Below, piece by piece: positions 1 to 4,868 of a stretch of DNA of 7,676 nt (positions are counted from its first letter, which is position 1; every line of letters starts with the position of its first letter). The stretch comes from an uncultured Spirochaetaceae bacterium. Its GTDB lineage: Bacteria > Spirochaetota > Spirochaetia > Treponematales > Treponemataceae. Under the pieces are notes generated by a model. It made no database searches. It had not been told where the DNA came from and was given only the letters and a program-made list of their open reading frames with translations. The stretch lies in assembly GCA_902797925.1 (NCBI GenBank), contig CADBUT010000032.1, positions 1 to 7,676 on the forward strand, given 5' to 3'. Both the position numbers and the translations under genes were made by a program.

Positions 1-1024
1 GCCCCGGAAAAAGTTTTGCACGCAGCTTTGCTTCAAGGTCGTTTCTGAAATCAGCATTATCCTCAAGGAACTGAATTGCATTCTCGCGTCCCTGTCCGAT
101 TTTCTCTTCGCCGACGGCAAACCATGCACCGCGTTTATCAATAAGCTCATGCTTTACGGCAGCGTCAAGAATACTTGAAACGGCTGAAATGCCTTTGCCG
201 AAGTAAATGTCAAGCTCTACTTTTCTGAATGGCGGCGCAACCTTGTTCTTGACAACCTTTACGCGCACTCTGTTACCTACAGCGTCTTCTGCACCTTTTG
301 CGTCAATTGACTCAATTCTGCGTACTTCAAGGCGCACAGAAGCATAAAATTTCAAAGCATTTCCGCCGGTTGTAGTCTCAGGGTTGCCGAACATAACGCC
401 GATTTTCATGCGGATCTGGTTTATAAAAATGACGATGCACTTTGATTTGCCGATTATCGCGGTGAGCTTTCTTAAAGCCTGACTCATAAGTCTTGCCTGA
501 AGACCCATGTGGGAATCACCCATCTCGCCTTCGATTTCAGCCTGAGGAGTAAGTGCGGCAACAGAGTCTACAACGATGATGTCAACAGCTCCAGATCTTA
601 CAAGGTGCTCTGTAATGTCCAGAGCCTGTTCACCTGTGTCCGGCTGAGAAACCCAAAGATTGTCTATATCAACACCGAGATTTTTTGCATAAACAGGGTC
701 AAGTGCGTGTTCCGCGTCAACAAAAGCCGCGATGCCGCCGTTCTTCTGCGCCTCTGCAATTGCGTGCAAAGCCAGTGTAGTCTTACCAGAAGATTCAGGA
801 ACATAAATTTCGATAATACGTCCGCGCGGATAACCGCCGATACCAAGAGCCTCGTCAAGCAGAATAGAGCCTGAAGGAATCACTTCGATTCCGGCGGCAT
901 CTGTTCTTGTACCGAGTTTCATAAGCGAGCCCTGACCGAACTGCTTTTCAATCTGAAGCCTTGCAGCTTCCAGAGCCTTCATTTTTTCCGACTGATCTGC
1001 CGGATTGATTGTTTCATTAGCCAT
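1..1024 (-). CDS. recA: RecA recombinase, C-terminal tail cut off by the window edge
   Basis: RecA is the ATP-dependent DNA strand-exchange protein of homologous recombination and repair, acting in the cytoplasm as a filament on single-stranded DNA. Translating leftward from the ATG at 1024 gives 341 codons with no stop before the window edge. The RecA core is essentially complete (family usually about 340-400 residues), so only the variable acidic tail is missing. Visible motifs are the N-terminal helix (KALEAARLQIEKQFGQGS, 16-33), the Walker A region (74-83), the FVDAEHALDP segment with the catalytic Glu, the QPDTGEQAL segment, Walker B (IIVVDSVAAL), loop 1 (EGEMGDSHMGLQARLMSQAL) and loop 2 (FINQIRMKIGVMFGNPETTT). 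The oddity is residue 75: the first Walker A position, normally Gly, is Val (codon GTT at 802-800). Two Shine-Dalgarno-like tracts precede the ATG: AGGTGG 5 nt away and GGAGG 13 nt away. The gene has its own upstream leader and a likely promoter. Identity is certain; the activity of the Val75 form is not. Confidence 0.98.
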   Translation of the reverse strand, partial: MANETINPADQSEKMKALEAARLQIEKQFGQGSLMKLGTRTDAAGIEVIPSGSILLDEALGIGGYPRGRIIEIYVPESSGKTTLALHAIAEAQKNGGIAAFVDAEHALDPVYAKNLGVDIDNLWVSQPDTGEQALDITEHLVRSGAVDIIVVDSVAALTPQAEIEGEMGDSHMGLQARLMSQALRKLTAIIGKSKCIVIFINQIRMKIGVMFGNPETTTGGNALKFYASVRLEVRRIESIDAKGAEDAVGNRVRVKVVKNKVAPPFRKVELDIYFGKGISAVSSILDAAVKHELIDKRGAWFAVGEEKIGQGRENAIQFLEDNADFRNDLEAKLRAKLFPG

Positions 1025-1045
1025 TTTTGCCACCTTTCCTCCCAC

Positions 1046-1077
1046 ACTATACAATCAGGTGCAAATTAGTTTTTTTT
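1046..1077 (-). promoter_or_regulatory. Putative recA promoter module (A-tract, ATTTGC, TATAGTGT)
   Basis: Read on the minus strand, an 8-A tract (1077-1070) is followed after 3 nt by ATTTGC (1066-1061) and after 9 nt by TATAGTGT. TATAGT (1051-1046) differs from the consensus -10 at one position. Transcription would begin near 1039, giving a leader of about 15 nt that still contains AGGTGG. No good -35 hexamer lies 16-18 nt upstream. Support comes mainly from the same arrangement, with the same 3-nt first gap, in front of the neighbouring leftward gene (2353-2385). No LexA-type operator is visible. Confidence 0.4.
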
Positions 1078-1092
1078 GTACTTTTTTAGAAA

Positions 1093-1128
1093 AAAACTGA
1101 AAAAAATCTGCATTTTTTTTTCAGTTTT
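1093..1128 (-). terminator. AT-rich 14-bp perfect palindrome between the TPR/OB gene and recA, possible terminator
   Basis: Arms 1093-1106 and 1115-1128 are perfectly complementary over 14 bp (AAAACTG followed by seven A, and its complement) around an 8-nt loop. Only two of the pairs are G-C. On the minus strand the hairpin runs directly into more T residues, so it could end transcripts of the upstream leftward gene (stop at 1214). The A-tracts on both sides would let it work in either direction. With so little G-C it is an unusual intrinsic terminator. It could instead be a curved-DNA or protein-binding site upstream of recA. Confidence 0.45.
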
Positions 1129-1213
1129 CCGCAAAAAAACACAAAATTTGTATAGCAATTATGCGATACCGCAAAACCGCAGAGCTTTAAGAACCGGACC
1201 GGCTCAAGAGCCC

Positions 1214-2323
1214 CTATTTGTTTGCAGTTGATATTGACTGTGTATAAGATTTGCCTGTAAGCAATACCTTATTGTCGTGAATCTCGATTTTTGCAAGAAC
1301 CTTGACAGGACGTTCCTCGTCAATTGAAACAGGCTGCTGCATAGAAAGCGAAACAACGCCTTCAAGACGTTTCCAGTCCTCGTAGCCGACAAGCAGATCA
1401 CACTCATAGAAAGAATCGTCGGCGCGCACATTTGTCACACGTCCGCTCCAGATAACCCAACAGTCCTGATAGAGCGACGGATCAGCCTTTACTTCTTCAA
1501 ATGTGAAATTCTTGAATTTGCTGTCCTTTGCAACTGAGTCAAAAGTCGGCTCATCGAAATATTCCATCAGCGTGCTGGCCTTCTCGCGGATTGTGTTCTT
1601 GGCGTTTGAATTCAAAATACGGTTTATCTCAACCTGTGCCTCGTTGTCGCGGTGGTCTAAGAAGTAGTCCTTTGCCTTGTTGTAGGCGTCAGTAATCTGT
1701 TCCGAAGTCAAAATCGTGTTGTAAGCAACACCGCTCTGCAAATCCGCCGGATTCCGCTTCTCGTCGCTTGAAAGCTCAAGATTGCCGTAATCGCCCTGCC
1801 GGTGAACCGAAGTCTTCTTTGGCAGATGCCTTATCAGCAGAACTGAAAGGAATACCACAAGAGCCAGAAGTGCAACCGAAGCGACCGGTACAATTGGAAA
1901 ATAAAAGCCGGGATCAGGATAAAACCGTTTTATTTTTCCGCTTGAAACCCACTGCGAGATTGTAGCAATATCGCCCTTTGTACGGATAAATGTCATTGCG
2001 CGGCTTGCAATTTTGTTTCTTGGCTCATAATCAAGAATTGTAAGATATGTTTCTACAGCCTGGTTTGTGTCGCCGCGGCGCAGATACATTGCAGCCTGGG
2101 CAACCAAAAGAGAAACATTTATGCCTTCTATTGTTTCACAACGGTGAAGATAATCTTTTGCGGCACCAGTATCACCCATGTATAAACACGAGACACCCAA
2201 TATATAGAAAAACTCAAATGAATCGCGGTAATCTATAACTCTCGGTTCAAGCATAGATATAACCGCGGAAAATTTTCGTCTTTTAAAAAGAACTTGTGCC
2301 TTTTTTAATTCCTGATCAGACAT
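1214..2323 (-). CDS. TPR protein with one transmembrane segment and a C-terminal OB-fold-like domain
   Basis: A 369-residue protein that I cannot assign to a named gene. Residues about 3-105 form three TPR-like helix pairs (clearest at 37-70 and 71-104, with GVSCLYMGDTGAAKDYL and AAMYLRRGDTNQAVETYL). There is no signal peptide. A single strongly hydrophobic segment at about 141-164 is followed by RHLPKK. Residues about 205-255 are a further helical pair. Residues about 270-362 look like a small beta-barrel: WVIWSGRVTNVR, then a stretch giving ECDLLVGY, then PVKVLAKIEIHDNKVLLTG. That pattern resembles OB-fold domains of the tRNA_anti-like type. The N-terminal TPRs are probably cytoplasmic and the OB part on the other side, but positive charges flank both ends of the membrane segment, so topology is uncertain. 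The ATG at 2323 has GGAG 11 nt upstream, a rather long spacing. The gene lies 63 bp after the exported TPR gene and 189 bp before recA. A role in scaffolding at the membrane is inference only. Confidence 0.85.
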   Translation of the reverse strand: MSDQELKKAQVLFKRRKFSAVISMLEPRVIDYRDSFEFFYILGVSCLYMGDTGAAKDYLHRCETIEGINVSLLVAQAAMYLRRGDTNQAVETYLTILDYEPRNKIASRAMTFIRTKGDIATISQWVSSGKIKRFYPDPGFYFPIVPVASVALLALVVFLSVLLIRHLPKKTSVHRQGDYGNLELSSDEKRNPADLQSGVAYNTILTSEQITDAYNKAKDYFLDHRDNEAQVEINRILNSNAKNTIREKASTLMEYFDEPTFDSVAKDSKFKNFTFEEVKADPSLYQDCWVIWSGRVTNVRADDSFYECDLLVGYEDWKRLEGVVSLSMQQPVSIDEERPVKVLAKIEIHDNKVLLTGKSYTQSISTANK

Positions 2324-2352
2324 TTAGGTTCAAACTCCATTTATCATATTAC

Positions 2353-2385
2353 ACTATAACACAAAAAACGCAAATGTATTTTTTT
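2353..2385 (-). promoter_or_regulatory. Putative promoter module upstream of the TPR/OB gene, same layout as at recA
   Basis: On the minus strand a 7-A tract (2385-2379) begins 1 nt after the upstream gene's stop codon. It is followed after 3 nt by ATTTGC (2375-2370) and after 11 nt by TATAGTGT, whose TATAGT (2358-2353) is a near-consensus -10. The ATG lies 29 nt further on. A conventional -35 is not evident. The layout matches the one upstream of recA, which is the main reason for listing it. It suggests the TPR/OB gene can be transcribed separately from rpe and its partner. Confidence 0.35.
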
Positions 2386-2386
2386 A

Positions 2387-3088
2387 TTATTTCTTCAATT
2401 GAGCCTCTAATTCCATAATTCTTTTCTGATAGGCAAGAATAGCCTGCTCATAACGCCGCACTTTTTTCTCATAATCTTCAGCGGCCTTAAGCGACTCTTC
2501 GTGAGTTACCTTAAGAAGCTGGAGCAGTTCTTCCTCGCGTTTTCTCTGATCAATTATCTCAAGGCGGTAAGCAGAAGCTTCACGTTTAGGGCTTGAAGGA
2601 TAATCGTCAATAACCATTTTGTAGAACAAAGACGCACGCTCGTAGTTCTTAAAATCAAACAATGATTCCGCAATCCAGAAAAGCCCGAAAGAAACTTTGT
2701 CGTTATTCGGGTAAGCCTTAACAAAATCATAAAGCTGTTTGATTGAATCTTCTTTGTAGTTAAGCTCATACAATGCCCGTCCGCGCTGATACATAATCTC
2801 AGGCTTATTCTTGTCATTGGCGAACATCGACAGGAATTCGGTTGAGGCGTTAAGGGCAGATGCATAATTGCCTGCTGACATATCTGCAAGCACAAGCCAG
2901 TAAAGCCCGTCAGACTCGCTTATTGTTCTGTCTGCCATGCCCTTTTTGCACAATGCAGAAACCTGCGCCCAGTCCGAGCGGGAATAAGCTTCGAGCACGG
3001 GCAGAAGTCCGTCAGAAACTTGGGCTGAAACATTAACCGCACCAAGCAGGCTCAAAGCACAAAACAACAACAGCAATAACTTCTTCAT
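2387..3088 (-). CDS. Exported TPR protein with C-terminal coiled coil (YbgF/CpoB-like repeats)
   Basis: A 233-residue protein, probably periplasmic. The N-terminus is a clear signal peptide: MKK, a leucine-rich core to about residue 16, then a V-S-A site with cleavage expected after Ala22. Cys10 lies inside the hydrophobic core and is not in a lipobox, so a lipoprotein is unlikely. Residues about 60-166 contain TPR-type helix pairs of the kind seen in YbgF/CpoB and BamD (RGRALYELNYKEDSIKQLYDF, then AESLFDFKNYERASLFYKMV followed by DDYPSSPK). Residues about 178-232 form a highly charged coiled coil. CpoB itself has its coiled coil before the TPRs, so the order here is reversed. I chose the ATG at 3088 because AAGGGGA (3099-3093) lies 4 nt upstream and the signal peptide then begins properly. 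A TTG at 3103 is in frame but would add five residues that consume the ribosome-binding site. Only 11 nt separate it from the rpe stop, so the two are almost certainly cotranscribed. A role in envelope assembly or maintenance is inference. Confidence 0.88.
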   Translation of the reverse strand: MKKLLLLLFCALSLLGAVNVSAQVSDGLLPVLEAYSRSDWAQVSALCKKGMADRTISESDGLYWLVLADMSAGNYASALNASTEFLSMFANDKNKPEIMYQRGRALYELNYKEDSIKQLYDFVKAYPNNDKVSFGLFWIAESLFDFKNYERASLFYKMVIDDYPSSPKREASAYRLEIIDQRKREEELLQLLKVTHEESLKAAEDYEKKVRRYEQAILAYQKRIMELEAQLKK

Positions 3089-3090
3089 AA

Positions 3091-3100
3091 CTTCCCCTTT
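3091..3100 (-). promoter_or_regulatory. Strong ribosome-binding site that decides the start at 3088
   Basis: AAAGGGGAAG directly follows and overlaps the rpe TGA stop (3102-3100) and sits just upstream of the ATG at 3088. The overlap implies that ribosomes finishing rpe can restart here, and it argues against the in-frame TTG at 3103 as start. Confidence 0.75.
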
Positions 3101-3732
3101 CAATTATCTACATCAAGAGTACCGGAAAAAAACGCAGAACCCGAAACAATTACATCAGCACCGGCATCAACAGCCATTCCGATAGTTTTGTTATTTATAC
3201 CGCCGTCAACAGAAAGACGGAAACCATAGCCGTTTTTCATCCGAAGCTCGTTCAGCTGCGCGATTTTTTCTACACAGCGCGGGATCAGCGTCTGACCGCC
3301 AAAACCAGGATTCACAGACATTACAAGCACCAGATCCACAAACGGCAGAATATCTTCCAAAACTGAAACTGGCGTTGACGGCACAATGCTTATACCCGCC
3401 TTTTTGCCAAGCGCATGTATCTGCTGGATAATTCTATGATGATGTACAGCGGCTTCGTAATGGAAAGTAATCCAGTCGGCACCAGCCTCAGCAAAACTGT
3501 CTATATGAAGCTGCGGGTTTTCTATCATCAGATGGACATCAAACTGAAGCGGGCTTATCTTTCTAAGGGCAGCAACCACAGGCTGTCCGAATGTTATGTT
3601 AGGCACAAAAGAGCCGTCCATAACGTCGATATGAACCCATGAAGCATTTTTAGATTCAATATAACGCAATGATTCGCCTAGTTTTGTAAAATCAGCAGCC
3701 AATATTGATGGCGAAAGAATAAATTTACTCAT
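3100..3732 (-). CDS. rpe: Ribulose-phosphate 3-epimerase
   Basis: Interconverts D-ribulose 5-phosphate and D-xylulose 5-phosphate in the cytoplasmic pentose phosphate pathway. The 210-residue TIM-barrel protein shows every family signature: SPSILAADF (7-15), HIDVMDGSFVPNITFG (34-49), DVHLMI (65-70), MSVNPGFGGQ (138-147), VDGGI (175-179) and a phosphate-binding DVIVSGSAFF near the end. Metal ligands and catalytic acids are in place: His34, Asp36, His67 and Asp176. The protein ends about 10-15 residues earlier than typical Rpe (about 220-230), so the last helix appears missing; the next gene's ribosome-binding site starts at the stop codon. The ATG at 3732 has no convincing Shine-Dalgarno sequence. 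It is the first gene of the leftward set and shares the divergent control region with the rightward TPR-greA pair. The functional link to the downstream envelope TPR gene is unclear. Confidence 0.97.
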   Translation of the reverse strand: MSKFILSPSILAADFTKLGESLRYIESKNASWVHIDVMDGSFVPNITFGQPVVAALRKISPLQFDVHLMIENPQLHIDSFAEAGADWITFHYEAAVHHHRIIQQIHALGKKAGISIVPSTPVSVLEDILPFVDLVLVMSVNPGFGGQTLIPRCVEKIAQLNELRMKNGYGFRLSVDGGINNKTIGMAVDAGADVIVSGSAFFSGTLDVDN

Positions 3733-3777
3733 TAGTTACCATATTACTCGAATCGGTTAAGTATGTAAATAGAGAAA

Positions 3778-3783
3778 ATTATA
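3778..3783 (-). promoter_or_regulatory. Leftward -10 element for rpe
   Basis: The minus strand reads TATAAT, a perfect -10, which would start transcription near 3771 and give a leader of about 39 nt to the rpe ATG. The -35 region is poor; nothing close to TTGACA lies 16-18 nt upstream. A second minus-strand TATAAT occurs at 3812-3807 but has no better -35. Confidence 0.4.
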
Positions 3784-3785
3784 TC

Positions 3786-3814
3786 TTGACTAATCATATA
3801 AAACATATTATAAA
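3786..3814 (+). promoter_or_regulatory. Distal rightward sigma70-type promoter (TTGACT, 17 nt, TATAAA)
   Basis: TTGACT at 3786-3791 and TATAAA at 3809-3814 each match consensus at five of six positions with the optimal 17-nt spacer. Transcription would begin near 3821, leaving a leader of roughly 68 nt before the TPR gene. It would drive the TPR gene and, by read-through, greA. Confidence 0.6.
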
Positions 3815-3848
3815 GTTTGCCCCATTTTCAAAAAAATTCCTGTATCAA

Positions 3849-3876
3849 TTGACTAAAGACCGCAATTCAGTATAAT
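3849..3876 (+). promoter_or_regulatory. Proximal rightward sigma70-type promoter (TTGACT, 16 nt, TATAAT)
   Basis: TTGACT at 3849-3854 and a perfect TATAAT at 3871-3876 are separated by 16 nt, making this the best promoter in the window by eye. The -10 ends only 12 nt before the ATG at 3889, so transcripts would begin about 5-6 nt ahead of the start codon and most of the purine tract that could act as ribosome-binding site would not be transcribed. Confidence 0.72.
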
Positions 3877-3888
3877 AGAAAGAGCATT

Positions 3889-4824
3889 ATGAATACGCAG
3901 GCTGAAAACGAACTGGCAAAGGCATACGAATTACTCAAAAAGGGTCAATTGGCAAAAGCAAGCGAAATCTTAAGCGAAGCTCTTACAGACGACCTTGAGA
4001 ACATCGAGATTCTGTATACTTTAAAAGGCATAAACTACTGGAATCAGAAACTTGCCCGTGTTCAGAACCTTACTTCACCCTATGAACAGGGAGAAAGTAT
4101 TGTCTCTCACTGGAAAGACTTTACCCAGACTATGGGCAAAGACGGTCTGTATTTCGAAAGAAGTATTTATGCTATAAGACAGGGCATTTTTGCGCTGGCA
4201 CTTGAATGCTATGATTCCATGATTAACAACAGCGGAAAAGTTCAGCCTATGCCTGACTTGTACCGCAAAGCCGGCTTGTGCCACAAAAAACTCGGTGACT
4301 ATGAAACAGCTTTGAAATATCTGGACAAAGCCAATTCCATGGCATCAGATTCAGCAACAATTCTGTCAGAAATGGCTGACTGCTATGCATTGTGCGGCGA
4401 AGAAAGAACCGCCAAAGTTCTTTTCAGGGAAGCTTTTTTTATAGATCCGCAGAAAGTTGATTTAAGCCTTCTTGACTCTGAATTAATCTGCTATCTGATT
4501 AAGCAGACAGAGCAGCTCGGCTACAGCGGCGCGGTTCTGCAGGAATGGATTCCCGTTTACGGCGTTCTTTACGGTGTTTTTTCTGTAAAACGGGAACTCC
4601 GTGCTATTGAGATCGGTAAACTGAAACAGAATATATATGCGCTAGAAAATAATCTTAAAGAGCAGGGAAACGACCGCGCTTTGATTGTGCCGCGCCTTAT
4701 AAACCATTACTTCTGGCTTATTGACCACTATGTAATGACAAATGAGGCACGTTCTCACATACAGGAAGTTCTGCTTAAAATAAGATTTTTAGACCAGAAT
4801 ATTTATGATGAATATTTAAAATAA
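3889..4824 (+). CDS. TPR-repeat protein upstream of greA
   Basis: A 311-residue, predominantly helical protein with no signal peptide or membrane segment, so probably cytoplasmic. I do not recognise a named gene. TPR-type helix pairs are visible at about 5-34 (ELAKAYELLKKGQLAKASEI), 122-153 (LYRKAGLCHKKLGDYETALKYL) and 156-189 (ILSEMADCYALCGEERTAKVLF, ending in the usual DP). A probable pair at about 87-116 is weaker. Residues 190-311 are helical without clear repeats. No enzyme motif is present, so a protein-binding scaffold is the natural reading. The ATG at 3889 is preceded only by a weak purine tract (AGAAAGAG, 3877-3884). Starting later would cut into the first TPR. The stop is 44 bp before greA with no clear promoter between, so the two are probably cotranscribed and the product may act with GreA or RNA polymerase; that partnership is inference. 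Confidence 0.9.
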   Translation: MNTQAENELAKAYELLKKGQLAKASEILSEALTDDLENIEILYTLKGINYWNQKLARVQNLTSPYEQGESIVSHWKDFTQTMGKDGLYFERSIYAIRQGIFALALECYDSMINNSGKVQPMPDLYRKAGLCHKKLGDYETALKYLDKANSMASDSATILSEMADCYALCGEERTAKVLFREAFFIDPQKVDLSLLDSELICYLIKQTEQLGYSGAVLQEWIPVYGVLYGVFSVKRELRAIEIGKLKQNIYALENNLKEQGNDRALIVPRLINHYFWLIDHYVMTNEARSHIQEVLLKIRFLDQNIYDEYLK

Positions 4825-4832
4825 ATTTTCCC

Positions 4833-4846
4833 GCAGCTTTTGCTGC
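4833..4846 (+). other. Small intergenic hairpin between the TPR gene and greA
   Basis: GCAGC (4833-4837) and GCTGC (4842-4846) pair perfectly around a TTTT loop. The element sits just after the TPR stop and 10 nt before the greA Shine-Dalgarno. It is followed by A residues rather than a T-run, so it is not a standard rightward terminator. It could mark an mRNA processing site or tune greA translation, or may have no function. Confidence 0.35.
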
Positions 4847-4856
4847 AAAATATATT

Positions 4857-4861
4857 AGGAG
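4857..4861 (+). promoter_or_regulatory. greA ribosome-binding site
   Basis: AGGAG lies 7 nt before the ATG at 4869. It is much stronger than the site of the preceding TPR gene, so greA may be translated more efficiently from the shared transcript. It fixes the start at 4869. Confidence 0.75.
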
Positions 4862-4868
4862 TGTACTT

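Larger units (their letters stand above)
3733..3888. promoter_or_regulatory. Divergent control region between rpe and the TPR-greA pair
   Basis: This AT-rich 156-bp region has start codons at both ends pointing outward. It holds two rightward promoters (3786-3814 and 3849-3876) and a leftward TATAAT at 3783-3778. The leftward -10 is only 2 bp from the -35 of the distal rightward promoter, so polymerase binding in the two directions would probably exclude each other. I see no clear repressor operator. Confidence 0.6.

Noticed and set aside
509..874. 121-residue rightward open frame
   Set aside because: It lies wholly antisense to recA, whose motifs are unmistakable, and its peptide has no recognisable features.
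1025..1140. LexA/SOS operator upstream of recA
   Set aside because: No CTGT-N8-ACAG or Gram-positive type box is present; the CTG and CAG of the palindrome are spaced far too widely.
1204..1431. 75-residue leftward open frame overlapping the 3' end of the TPR/OB gene
   Set aside because: Alternate frame inside a longer, domain-bearing gene; no independent support.
2554..2895. 113-residue leftward open frame
   Set aside because: Alternate frame of the exported TPR gene, which has a signal peptide, TPRs and a strong ribosome-binding site.
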